Source: Bacillota bacterium (lineage in GTDB: Bacteria > Bacillota > Bacilli > Paenibacillales > Paenibacillaceae). Taken from it: a stretch of 64,000 nucleotides of DNA. The notes under the pieces are model-generated. The model saw only the letters and a program-made list of their open reading frames with translations, was not told the DNA's origin and did no database searches. Made by a program: the position numbers and the translations under genes. Where the stretch lies: assembly GCA_023460795.1 (NCBI GenBank), contig JAEWPC010000025.1, positions 48,901 to 112,900 on the forward strand. The letters are read 5' to 3'. Positions 24,799-33,505 of the stretch are shown piece after piece; position 1 is the stretch's first letter; each line of letters starts with the position of its first letter.

Positions 24799-26403
24799 AT
24801 GAACATGACGGTGGAGCAAGCGCTGTCCATCTATCCGCTTTCGGAAGGGAAACTGATCGCCGGGAATAACGGGGTCAACCGCATCGTTAAATCGGTGAAC
24901 GTCATGGATGCGCCCGATATTAGCGATTGGGTGAAGGAAGGCGACATGCTGTTCACGACCGCTTACTTGATCAAGGATCGGCCGGACGCGGCGGCTATGC
25001 TGCTGGAGAAGCTGCATGCGAACGGATCGGCCGGTCTTGGCGTTAAGCTCGGGCGATTCTGGGACGCGATTCCGGAGGAGCTGGTCGATCGGGCCAACGA
25101 GCTTGGCTTCCCCTTGATCGAGCTCCCGTATCAATTCACGTTCTCCGATCAGATGAACGGTCTGTTCCAAGCGGAGCTGAGGAGAACGACGGGGATGCTT
25201 CAAGATGCGCTTCATAAGCAGGCGCGCCTGATGCGCCTCGCGTTCCAGCCGGATGCAGCGGCGCGGTTGTTCGAATCCGTATCGGACGTCATCGGCCATC
25301 CGATCGCCATCGTCGGCGCCTACGGCCAAGTCGTCTATAACGACTCCGGCCTATCGGATGAAAGCTTGCTGCTCCTGCAGCAGTCGTCGTCTCACCCCAA
25401 ATGGGTCAAACAACCGGCATGGCAGGCGTTCTGCATTCCGTTAACGAAGCAGGATCGGCTTACGGGCTATGCGTTATTTTTCGCCTCGCGACCGTATTTG
25501 ACTTCCGTGGAAGAAAGCCTGTACAACCAAGCCGCCGAGCTGATCGCTTACCGGATGAACTTCGATTACGAGGATCTGTTCGAGCTGTCGCTGCAACAAG
25601 ACTTCGGTCGGCTGCTCGGGCAGCATCTCAACCATGGGCTGTCGATCGAGACGGTGATCGAGTGCGCGGCGCGCCGGGGCATCGATAGGTTGAATCGGCC
25701 TTATCGCCTCGCCTTGGCTGATTTTCCGGCAGAGACGCAAGGGTCGGCAAGAGAAGAGAAGCTGACCGGCCTCTTCAGGCAATATGCCGGCCACCGGAAG
25801 ATGCAACGGCTGAACGGCATTCATATCGTGCTCGATGAAGGGGTATTGTCGATCGTTCCGGAGGAAGCGGACGACGGGGGAGAACGCATCCTATCCACGT
25901 TAGACGAATGCCTATCGGTTAAAGGGAACCGGGCGCAGATGCCTCGGATCGCGATCAGTAAAGCGAAATGCAAGCCGGATCAGCTTGCCGAGGCCTTCGA
26001 GGAATGTAGGGAAACCCATCGGCTCGCGCGAGATTGGGAGATGGGCGAAACGTATTTGAAATACGAGTCGCTTGATTTGGCTTTCTTGTTCGAGTCGGTT
26101 CCGAAGGAACGAATGCGGCAATATTGCGATCGTTGGTTCGGCGGTCTTCTTGGCAAAGATCCCGACTATGCGCAAGAGATGATGCGGACGCTCGAGACGT
26201 ATTTGGATAACGACGGCCAATTGAACGAGACGGCCAAACGGATGTACATTCACCGCAATACGGCGACGTATCGGATCGACAAGCTGGGCGAGCTGTTGAA
26301 CGTGGATTTCAAGCGTATCGACGACCTGCTTCGGTTGAAAATGGCATTCTTGTTCCGCCGGCTGCTTAGCCGGAGCGCGGTTGCGACCGATCGAATACGA
26401 TAA
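24799..26403 (+). CDS. pucR: PucR family purine catabolism regulator
   Basis: A 534-residue transcriptional regulator. The N-terminal PucR domain (about residues 5-125) contains NVMDAPDISDWVKEGDMLFTT. The C-terminal PucR helix-turn-helix domain contains LETYLDNDGQLNETAKRM and YIHRNTATYRIDKLGELL (about residues 465-520). In Bacillus PucR activates purine degradation genes in response to allantoin-type intermediates. The start at 24799 is chosen for GGGGAGGTGAGACGG just upstream; the earlier ATG at 24769 lacks a site. It heads the purine catabolic genes on the same strand. Confidence 0.9.
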   Translation: MNMTVEQALSIYPLSEGKLIAGNNGVNRIVKSVNVMDAPDISDWVKEGDMLFTTAYLIKDRPDAAAMLLEKLHANGSAGLGVKLGRFWDAIPEELVDRANELGFPLIELPYQFTFSDQMNGLFQAELRRTTGMLQDALHKQARLMRLAFQPDAAARLFESVSDVIGHPIAIVGAYGQVVYNDSGLSDESLLLLQQSSSHPKWVKQPAWQAFCIPLTKQDRLTGYALFFASRPYLTSVEESLYNQAAELIAYRMNFDYEDLFELSLQQDFGRLLGQHLNHGLSIETVIECAARRGIDRLNRPYRLALADFPAETQGSAREEKLTGLFRQYAGHRKMQRLNGIHIVLDEGVLSIVPEEADDGGERILSTLDECLSVKGNRAQMPRIAISKAKCKPDQLAEAFEECRETHRLARDWEMGETYLKYESLDLAFLFESVPKERMRQYCDRWFGGLLGKDPDYAQEMMRTLETYLDNDGQLNETAKRMYIHRNTATYRIDKLGELLNVDFKRIDDLLRLKMAFLFRRLLSRSAVATDRIR

Positions 26404-26433
26404 CGAACGAAATAGAAGGCGGCCGAAGGGGCG

Positions 26434-27768
26434 ATGCGAATGGCGACCAAACTCATCCGGGACGCGGTCATCGTGACGATGAACCGGACGAACGACGTCA
26501 TGACGGGAGACGTGCTCATCCAGGACGACGTCATTGCGCAGGTAGGCGGACGGATCGACGGGGGTCGCGCCGACGTTATCGTTGATGCCGGGGGCAAAGC
26601 GCTGCTTCCCGGCTTCGTGCAGACGCACGTACATTTGTGTCAGACGCTGTTCCGGGGCAGAGCGGACGATCTTGCGTTAATCGATTGGCTTCGCAAGCGG
26701 ATTTGGCCGATGGAAGCCGCGCACGACGAGGAGTCGGTCTATTATTCGGCTTTGCTAGGCATCGGGGAGCTCATTCGCAGCGGCACGACGACGATTCTGG
26801 ACATGGAGACGGTTCACCACACGGATGCCGCGTTCCGCGCGATCGAAGAGAGCGGCATACGCGCCATTGCCGGCAAAGTCATGATGGATCACGGCACGGA
26901 CGTCCCCCTGCCGCTGCAAGAGAAAACGGACGATTCCCTTCGTATGAGCGTCGATCTGCTCGAACGTTGGCACGGGGCGGCCGGCGGGCGCATTCAGTAC
27001 GCTTTCTGCCCGCGGTTCGTCGTCTCGTGCACGGAAGAGCTGCTGATCGCCGTCCGGGATTTGTCCGAGCGCTACAACGTCATGGTGCATACCCACGCTT
27101 CTGAGAACGAGACCGAAATCGCGATCGTCGAAGCCGAGCGGGGCATGCGCAACGTCGTGTACTTGGATCATATCGGGCTCGCACGCCCGAATTTGATCCT
27201 GGCGCACAGTATATGGTTGAACGATGAGGAGAAAAGGATCATCCGACAGCGCGGGGTCAAAGTGACGCATTGTCCAGGCTCGAATCTCAAGCTGGCGTCG
27301 GGCATCGCGCAAGTGCCGGAATTGATCGCTGCGGGCGTCAGCGTCGGCATCGGAGCCGACGGAGCGCCGTGCAACAACAACTTGGATATGTTCCAAGAAA
27401 TGCGGCTGACGGCGCTCCTTCACAAGATGAAGCACGGACCGACGGCCATGGATGCGAAGACGGTGCTGCGGCTCGCCACGATAGGCGGCGCGGAAGCGCT
27501 CGGCATGGCGGATCGAATCGGCAGCATCGAGGTCGGCAAAAAAGCGGATCTGCAGCTGCTCGATCTAGAGGATTTCTACGTGTATCCGTCCTATGAGGCC
27601 GATTGGTTCTCTCGCGTGGTGTACGCCGCGACGCGGGGGGATGTCGATACCGTCTGGATTGATGGAGAAGCGGTGATGGAAGGCAAAATCGTCCGTACGA
27701 TCGATCGCAGGCGCGTGCTTCAGCAATCCGATCGCTGCTTGCGCGACTTGCTGGGTCGTATCGGTTGA
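26434..27768 (+). CDS. Amidohydrolase of the guanine/8-oxoguanine deaminase type
   Basis: A 444-residue metal-dependent hydrolase of the TrzA/SsnA/MtaD group. Metal ligands are visible in FVQTHVHLCQTLFRGRADDL (first His pair, about residue 68), HTHASENETE, LILAHSIWL and GIGADGAPCNNNLDMF. This pattern matches aminohydrolases acting on purine-like rings. Located between pucR and the xanthine dehydrogenase genes, guanine deaminase is the most plausible activity: it would feed xanthine to the pathway. It lacks the carboxylated-lysine signature of allantoinase. Substrate is inferred from context. Confidence 0.75.
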   Translation: MRMATKLIRDAVIVTMNRTNDVMTGDVLIQDDVIAQVGGRIDGGRADVIVDAGGKALLPGFVQTHVHLCQTLFRGRADDLALIDWLRKRIWPMEAAHDEESVYYSALLGIGELIRSGTTTILDMETVHHTDAAFRAIEESGIRAIAGKVMMDHGTDVPLPLQEKTDDSLRMSVDLLERWHGAAGGRIQYAFCPRFVVSCTEELLIAVRDLSERYNVMVHTHASENETEIAIVEAERGMRNVVYLDHIGLARPNLILAHSIWLNDEEKRIIRQRGVKVTHCPGSNLKLASGIAQVPELIAAGVSVGIGADGAPCNNNLDMFQEMRLTALLHKMKHGPTAMDAKTVLRLATIGGAEALGMADRIGSIEVGKKADLQLLDLEDFYVYPSYEADWFSRVVYAATRGDVDTVWIDGEAVMEGKIVRTIDRRRVLQQSDRCLRDLLGRIG

Positions 27769-27783
27769 ACAGGGGCGGGGAGC

Positions 27784-28755
27784 ATGGACGGATACGACAT
27801 CCTGGGGCACGTTCACGATCATGAAGGAGAAGCCGTGCTAGCGACTTTGCTGACCGTGGAAGGTCATGCTTATCGAAAGCCGGGGGCGTCGATGCTCTTG
27901 CTGCCGGATGGAGGACGGATCGGCAGCTTGAGTCCGGGCTGCATCGATTCGGATATGCACGAACGCGCGCTAAACTTGCTTGCGGACGATCTTTCCGAAG
28001 TCGTTACGTACAATCTGCAGCCCGAAGAAGACGCGGCGTGGGGCGAGGAGATCGGCTGCGGCGGCAAGCTTCGGATTTTGCTTGAACCGCTGAACGCCGA
28101 GCTAAGGCAGCAGCTATCGAACGCCTACCTTGAAGTAGAAGCAGGCCGTGAAGCGAACGTGACCAGATACGTATCCGCGCTTCGGGGCGAAATCACGAGT
28201 ACGTATGGGCCGCGTCAGAGACTATTCGTCTTCGGCGCCGACGATGGTTCGCTGCCGATCGCCGAGCTGGCGTCGCGGAGCGGGTTCCGCGTGGCGGTCG
28301 GCGATTGGAGAGCGGCGCTCTGCCATCCGAAGCGGTATCCGAGAGCGGCTTGCGAAGTCGGTACAACCGCGGAGCTGTCGGAACGGCTGGCCGTGGGCCG
28401 CGAAGACTATATCGTCATCTGCAGCCACCATATGCGCAAAGATCGGGAGATGCTCGAGATCGCTTTGGCGGTACAACCGCTCTACCTCGGCGTTATGGGT
28501 TCCTCTAGCCGGATTAAGCGGCTGTTCGACGGACTGCCGATGCCAAGCTGGGTGCACGCTCCCGTAGGCTTGCCGATCGAAGCTGACGGGCCGCAGCAGA
28601 TCGCCGTTAGTATCGTCGCGGAGCTGATCGCTCATCGAAATCGCATTCGTCGCGAACTAGGGGGGAATGGAGATGGGGTACGGCGGAATTTACTTGGCGG
28701 CTGGGAGCGGAAGGCGGATGGGATCGCACAAGCCGTCCCTCGCGCTTGCTCCTGA
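27784..28755 (+). CDS. pucA: XdhC family xanthine dehydrogenase maturation protein (PucA-like)
   Basis: A 323-residue protein of the XdhC/CoxI family that delivers the molybdenum cofactor to xanthine dehydrogenase. The N-terminal domain contains AVLATLLTVEGHAYRKPGAS and GSLSPGCIDSDM. The Rossmann-type C-terminal domain contains FVFGADDGSLPIAELASRSG and YIVICSHHMRKDREML. The family-like sequence ends near residue 297; the last 27 codons overlap the next gene by 83 nt and look unrelated to the family, suggesting a lost stop codon or a 3' frameshift. GGGGCGGGGAG lies before the ATG. Confidence 0.85.
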   Translation: MDGYDILGHVHDHEGEAVLATLLTVEGHAYRKPGASMLLLPDGGRIGSLSPGCIDSDMHERALNLLADDLSEVVTYNLQPEEDAAWGEEIGCGGKLRILLEPLNAELRQQLSNAYLEVEAGREANVTRYVSALRGEITSTYGPRQRLFVFGADDGSLPIAELASRSGFRVAVGDWRAALCHPKRYPRAACEVGTTAELSERLAVGREDYIVICSHHMRKDREMLEIALAVQPLYLGVMGSSSRIKRLFDGLPMPSWVHAPVGLPIEADGPQQIAVSIVAELIAHRNRIRRELGGNGDGVRRNLLGGWERKADGIAQAVPRACS

Positions 28756-29294
28756 CGGCCCGCCGCTTGGCGCGATCGCGCTTCGGAGTATGTTAGCGTG
28801 CGGTCGTCGTAAACTTAAGCGATGCGCTAGCTTGGCTGTCCGATCCTTCCCTTGACGCAGATCGGGAGCGCATCAGGATGGTTCGCTGTCCGGAAGCGGA
28901 ATGGGGGATGTCTTACTCCCTGAAAGCGGGATTGCGGGATATCCGAAGCTACGCATCGGATGGCGTTGTGGTCGTGCTAGCCGATCAACCGTTCATTGCC
29001 GTTGCGACGCTCGACCGACTCGTCGAAGCGTTCGCGTCCGATCCTGCGGCGGATTATGCCGCCTGCCATTGCGAAGGAGTACCGATGCCGCCGGTGCTGC
29101 TTGGGCCAAGGATGTATGGGGCGATCGAGCAGCTCACGGGCGATGCGGGGGCGGGAAAATTACTGCGATTCGGCGGGTGGAGCGGAAAGTCGGTCGAGGT
29201 CGGCCGCAAGGACGAGTTGATGGATATCGACGATCCTTTTCAGCTTGAGCAAGCAAGGCGCATGTGGAGAACGAGGACCGAAGGGAGGGGATGA
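28673..29294 (+). pseudogene. pucB: MobA-like molybdenum cofactor nucleotidyltransferase, frameshifted
   Basis: The first frame (28673-28855) gives YGGIYLAAGSGRRMGSHKPS, the NTP-transferase signature of PucB/MocA proteins that attach CMP to the molybdenum cofactor. It ends early at a TGA. The remainder continues in another frame: from about 28806, VVVNLSDALAWLSDPSL and then MVRCPEAEWGMSYSLKAGL. It runs to 29294 and overlaps pucC by ATGA. The break lies near 28797-28808, and about five residues expected there are missing, so a small deletion is likelier than a one-base error. As read, the product is broken. Sequencing error remains possible. Confidence 0.8.
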
Positions 29295-30205
29295 AGGTGG
29301 CGTTAGAACACGAAGAGCTCTATCGCTATCCGTCCGTCTGGCATCCCCGGGACGTGGCAGAGGCGTGGACGTTCAAACGGTTATTCGATACGGAGGCGAT
29401 CTATATCGCCGGCGGCACGCTGCTTCGTACGCAATGGGAATCGGGTGCGGCGAAGATGCCGGGCCAACTGATCGATCTAAGCGGGATCGCCGAGCTGACC
29501 GGCATTACGGCCGACGAGGATGCGATATCGATCGGAGCGTTGACGACGCTCGGCGAGCTGAGGCAGCATCCTCTCTTGATCGAGCATTACCCGATACTCG
29601 TCTCTGCGGTTCGTTCGATCGCGGCTCCTTCTATTCGGAATATGGCGACGCTCGGCGGCAACATTCTGTCCAGATTCGGAGACAGCTTGCCTGCTCTCAT
29701 GGCCTGCCGCGCCGAATTCGAATGGTGCACCGGCTTAAGCAACTATCGGGAGAGCGCTTCGGATTGGGTCGAACGGCTGCACGTTCAGTCGCCAAAGCCG
29801 TCGAATCTGCTCGTTAAAGTGCATCTTCCGTTCATGAACCGGTTTCGGAACGTTCCCGTCAAATTCGGAGCCTACCATAAAGTCGGCAGAAGAGAAGCGT
29901 TCACGCCTTCGGTCGTGACGGCGGCGCTTAGCGGCAGCATCCGACCGGACGGATCGATCGCGGAAGCAGCCATCGTGGCCGGCGGAGGCCAGACGATCCC
30001 GCAGCGCATGTTCTTGGCGGAGAAGGCGCTGAAGGGCCGGCGTCCGGACCGCGAGCTGCTCGCGGACGTTCACTTGCACGTCATGAACCAGTTCGTCACG
30101 AAGCCCGATCCGTTCGCGTCCGACGAATATCGGCGCAAGACGGCGGCGAATCTGATCGTCGCGGAGCTATGGAGAACGTTCGTCCGAGAGGAGGGATCGG
30201 CATGA
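29291..30205 (+). CDS. pucC: Xanthine dehydrogenase FAD-binding subunit
   Basis: A 304-residue FAD-binding subunit of a three-subunit xanthine dehydrogenase. The flavin motif IYIAGGTLLRTQWESG and the second motif IRNMATLGGNI are present, and the CO_dh_flav C-terminal fold follows (AAIVAGGGQTIPQRM). It accepts electrons from the iron-sulfur subunit and passes them to NAD or another acceptor. The start at 29291 overlaps the pucB stop and has AAGGGAGGGG upstream. The stop overlaps the next start, so the subunits are coupled. Confidence 0.9.
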   Translation: MKVALEHEELYRYPSVWHPRDVAEAWTFKRLFDTEAIYIAGGTLLRTQWESGAAKMPGQLIDLSGIAELTGITADEDAISIGALTTLGELRQHPLLIEHYPILVSAVRSIAAPSIRNMATLGGNILSRFGDSLPALMACRAEFEWCTGLSNYRESASDWVERLHVQSPKPSNLLVKVHLPFMNRFRNVPVKFGAYHKVGRREAFTPSVVTAALSGSIRPDGSIAEAAIVAGGGQTIPQRMFLAEKALKGRRPDRELLADVHLHVMNQFVTKPDPFASDEYRRKTAANLIVAELWRTFVREEGSA

Positions 30206-32481
30206 CGCTAAGCAGAGCGACCAGCGGCGCAAGATGGCGGATACGTCCCGACGGGCCGGATAAAGTGACGGGTCGGCTCGCTTATTTGACCGACCTAAGC
30301 CAAGGGGGCATGCTTGTAGGTCTCGTGCTCCGAAGTCCTTATCCCCATGCGGGCATCGCGGCGATCAACACGGAGAAGGCGAGACGGATTCGCGGCGTTC
30401 ACGCGGTATTGACGCACGCCAACGTCCCCGGACTTAACGGGTTCGGAATCGTGAATCCCGACCAGCCGGTGTTCTGCAGCGATCGAGTTCGATACGTAGG
30501 GGATGCGGTCGCCGCCGTCGCGGCGGTAACGCTCGACATCGCCGAAAGAGCTCTGAAGGCGATCGAGGTGCAGTACGTTCCGCTCCCGGTCGTGGACGAT
30601 CCGGCGTTCGCCGTGTCGAAGCAAGCGCCGAAGCTCCATCCCGGCGGCAACGTGCTGCATCGGGCGCAGTATGCAGCCGGCGACTTGGAAGCGGCATTCG
30701 CCCGCAGTAAATATATCGTAGAGCAAACCTACGTTACGCCCCGGCAAATGCACACGTACATGGAAACCGAAGGCGGATTGTTCGTTCCCGAGGAAGGGGG
30801 AAGGCTGCTCGTCTATTCCCCCACTCAGCACGGTTATAAGGACCGGATGCAGCTTGCCCGAATATTAGCGCTGCCGGAAGCGAACATCCGCGTCGTCTCC
30901 AGTCCGATCGGGGGCTCCTTCGGCGGCAAGGACGAACTGAACGTTCAGCCGTACGGCGCGTTGCTCGCGCTGGCGACCGGGCGTCCGGTCCGCATCCATA
31001 ACTCCCGCCGGGAATCGGTACGCGCGGGGCTGAAGCGGCATCCGATGACGATCAAGATGAGAACCGGAGTGGACGAACGCGGTAAGCTGATAGCCCATCA
31101 GGCGGGCATTGTCGCCGATACGGGGGCGTATGCGACGCTGGGCGCGGAGGTGCTCAATTTCTGCGTGGAGCATGTCATTGGGCCGTATCGCTACGAAGCG
31201 GTCGACGTGGACGGCGTATCCGTCTACACGAACAACGGCGTGTCCGGCGAGTTTCGCGGTTTCGGCGGCAACCAGGCGGTATTCGCGCTCGAAGGGCAGA
31301 TGGATCGGCTCGCTGCGCTCGTCGGCATCGATCCATGGGAATTCCGGAAACTGAATTTAAGGGGACCGGACGATGCCGGCCCGCTTGGCCAGCCGATCGT
31401 GCGAACGGACGGCGCTGCCCAGGTGTGGGAGGCTCTCGCGAAGCATCCGTTGTGGGCAAGACGCAACGAGAACCGTGCCTCCGCCAGCGAACCATGGTTA
31501 AGCCGGGGCGTTGGCGCGGCGATCGTCATGCACGGCGCGGGACTCGGCTTCGGCATACCGGACCCCGCGGGCGGTACGATAGGGCTTGCGGAGGATGGCA
31601 AAATCGAAGTCCGGTTCGGGTACGAGGAGTTCGGGCAAGGGCTGCTCGCCACGCTGGAGCTGATGCTAATCGAACAATTCGGCTTCGGCGCGGACGACTT
31701 GCGCCTGATCATCGGCGACACGGATCAAGTCCCGCACAGCGGATCGAGCACGGCGTCCCGGGCGACGAGCATGATGTGGAAGGCGCTGCAGCGCATGAAG
31801 GAACCGTTCCTGGCGCGCCTGCGATCGGTCGCGTCGACTGCGCTCGGATTGCCGGAGGAGCGGATCGTCGTCGGAGCGGGCGGCATTCGCGACGCGGAAG
31901 GGCAAACCGTGTTGCTCAAGTACGATCAGCTGGCGCAAGCGGCCAAGGAACCGATTCTATACCGGACCCGGTTCCCGTTCCCGACCTCGCCCACGAATCG
32001 TGTCGGCGCGCATTACTTATACAGTTATTCCGCCGTCGCGGTGGAAGTCGAGGTCAATCGTTTGACCGGCAGAGTCAAGCTGCTCCGTCAGTACCATGCG
32101 ATCGCGGCGGGACCGGTCATGAATCCGCAGGGCTACCTCGGGCAGATCGAAGGCGGAAGCGGGATGGCGGTCGGCTTCGCTTTGTCGGAGGATGCGCTCA
32201 TGGAGCGAGGCGAATATATTACCCGCAATCTGGATACTTATCTGATCCCGACGGTGAGCGATCTTGCTGGAGAGACCGAGGTCGAAGCGATCGAGGAGCT
32301 GCCGGAAGGCGACGAGCACGGTCCGCGAGGCGTGGGCGAGATCGGTTCGGTCGGCGTGGCGCCCGCGATCGCTTCGGCGATCTATCAAGCGATGGGCCGG
32401 CGCGTCAGCAGACTGCCGATCGATCCCGAAGAGCTTCAAGACGACGGTATGCCGTGGATGAAGGCGGTGGATGCCGGATGA
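30202..32481 (+). CDS. pucD: Xanthine dehydrogenase molybdopterin-binding subunit
   Basis: A 759-residue catalytic subunit oxidising hypoxanthine and xanthine to urate. The N-terminal ald_Xan_dh domain begins with the D-x-x-x-K-V-T-G motif (PDGPDKVTGRLAYLTD). The molybdopterin motifs SSPIGGSFGGKDE and SGEFRGFGGNQAVFA are visible, and the active-site Glu loop is GPRGVGEIGSVGVAPA near the C terminus. The start at 30202 gives the ATGA overlap with pucC. Full length, no visible defect. Confidence 0.93.
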   Translation: MTLSRATSGARWRIRPDGPDKVTGRLAYLTDLSQGGMLVGLVLRSPYPHAGIAAINTEKARRIRGVHAVLTHANVPGLNGFGIVNPDQPVFCSDRVRYVGDAVAAVAAVTLDIAERALKAIEVQYVPLPVVDDPAFAVSKQAPKLHPGGNVLHRAQYAAGDLEAAFARSKYIVEQTYVTPRQMHTYMETEGGLFVPEEGGRLLVYSPTQHGYKDRMQLARILALPEANIRVVSSPIGGSFGGKDELNVQPYGALLALATGRPVRIHNSRRESVRAGLKRHPMTIKMRTGVDERGKLIAHQAGIVADTGAYATLGAEVLNFCVEHVIGPYRYEAVDVDGVSVYTNNGVSGEFRGFGGNQAVFALEGQMDRLAALVGIDPWEFRKLNLRGPDDAGPLGQPIVRTDGAAQVWEALAKHPLWARRNENRASASEPWLSRGVGAAIVMHGAGLGFGIPDPAGGTIGLAEDGKIEVRFGYEEFGQGLLATLELMLIEQFGFGADDLRLIIGDTDQVPHSGSSTASRATSMMWKALQRMKEPFLARLRSVASTALGLPEERIVVGAGGIRDAEGQTVLLKYDQLAQAAKEPILYRTRFPFPTSPTNRVGAHYLYSYSAVAVEVEVNRLTGRVKLLRQYHAIAAGPVMNPQGYLGQIEGGSGMAVGFALSEDALMERGEYITRNLDTYLIPTVSDLAGETEVEAIEELPEGDEHGPRGVGEIGSVGVAPAIASAIYQAMGRRVSRLPIDPEELQDDGMPWMKAVDAG

Positions 32482-32996
32482 TCGATCCATCGCCTAACGA
32501 ACGCAGAACGATCAGCGGCGTCGCATGTACCGTTAACGGAAAGCCGGTCACTCTGGACGTACCCGTAAGCCGAACGCTGCTAAGCATTCTAATAGACGAG
32601 CTGGGATTGACGGGAACGAAGCGCTCGTGCGAAATCGGAAGATGCGGCGCATGCATCGTTCTTATGGACGGCAAGCCGGTGAACGCCTGCTTGACGATGG
32701 GGTATCAATGCGCGGGCAAACGGATTACGACGATCGAAGGGATCGGCGCCGAAGAGATCGACCCGATCCAGCAAGCTTTCCTCGAGGAAGGCGGATACCA
32801 ATGCGGGTATTGCACGCCGGGCATGATCGTCTCCGTGAAGGCGCTGCTCGAGACGAACGCAGAGCCGAGCGAGGAGCAAATCGAAGAGGCGCTGGCGGGC
32901 AACCTGTGCCGGTGCACCGGTTACGGCAGCATCCGCAGATCCGTATCTCGAGCGATTGCGGCAAGGAGGGCGGCTAATGGCAACGACAGGACGTAA
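32478..32996 (+). CDS. pucE: Xanthine dehydrogenase [2Fe-2S] subunit
   Basis: A 172-residue electron transfer subunit with two [2Fe-2S] clusters. The plant-type cluster is CEIGRCGACIVLMDGKPVNAC, abbreviated as C-x4-C-x2-C-x11-C (about residues 54-74). The second cluster is CGYCTPGM plus NLCRCTGY (about residues 113-150). The start is an ATGA overlap with pucD. The last 20 nt overlap the uraD start. Confidence 0.95.
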   Translation: MIDPSPNERRTISGVACTVNGKPVTLDVPVSRTLLSILIDELGLTGTKRSCEIGRCGACIVLMDGKPVNACLTMGYQCAGKRITTIEGIGAEEIDPIQQAFLEEGGYQCGYCTPGMIVSVKALLETNAEPSEEQIEEALAGNLCRCTGYGSIRRSVSRAIAARRAANGNDRT

Positions 32997-33492
32997 AATT
33001 CCGATGACGGTCATTGGCAAAATAAGCCAAGAGCAATTCGTTGCCGTTCTCGGGGGCATCTTCGAGCATGCGCCTTGGGTCGCGGAGCGGGCGTGGGAAT
33101 CAAGGCCGTTCCGCACGCGAGCCGTGCTTCATGAACGGATGCTCGACGCCGTGCGCCAAGCTTCGCCCGAGCAGCAGCTGTCTTTGCTTCGCGGCCATCC
33201 AGATCTGGCGACGCGACTGCAAGTAACGGAATACTCGGCGCAAGAGCAGCGGAGCGCCGGACTCGATCAATTGTCGGAAACCGAGTACTCCGCGTTCATG
33301 GCCGGCAATCAAGCCTATACGGACAAATTCGGATTCCCGTTCATCATGGCGGTTAAAGGAAAAAGCAAGGAAGAAATCTTATCGGCGATGCAAGAGAGGA
33401 TGGACAACGACGAGGCGACGGAGAAGCAAACGGCTTTGGTCGAAATCCGTAAAATTACCGGCATCCGGCTGGAGCAATTGTTGGAAGCCTGA
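32977..33492 (+). CDS. uraD: OHCU decarboxylase (UraD)
   Basis: A 171-residue enzyme converting 2-oxo-4-hydroxy-4-carboxy-5-ureidoimidazoline to S-allantoin, the last step from urate. Conserved family blocks are FEHAPWVAERAW, LRGHPDLATR and the C-terminal TDKFGFPFIMAVKGK. In B. subtilis this domain is fused to uricase as PucL; here it is a separate gene directly before uricase. The start at 32977 has AAGGAGG eight nt upstream. Confidence 0.92.
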   Translation: MATTGRKIPMTVIGKISQEQFVAVLGGIFEHAPWVAERAWESRPFRTRAVLHERMLDAVRQASPEQQLSLLRGHPDLATRLQVTEYSAQEQRSAGLDQLSETEYSAFMAGNQAYTDKFGFPFIMAVKGKSKEEILSAMQERMDNDEATEKQTALVEIRKITGIRLEQLLEA

Positions 33493-33505
33493 AGGGGAGA
33501 TTCGA

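Noticed and set aside
28797..28810. Programmed ribosomal frameshift in the MobA-like gene
   Set aside because: No slippery heptamer or stimulatory structure is visible, and residues expected at the junction are missing, so a deletion is more likely.
31335..32477. Open frame upstream of the [2Fe-2S] subunit gene in the same frame
   Set aside because: It is an alternate frame of pucD; the real pucE start is the ATG at 32478 overlapping the pucD stop.
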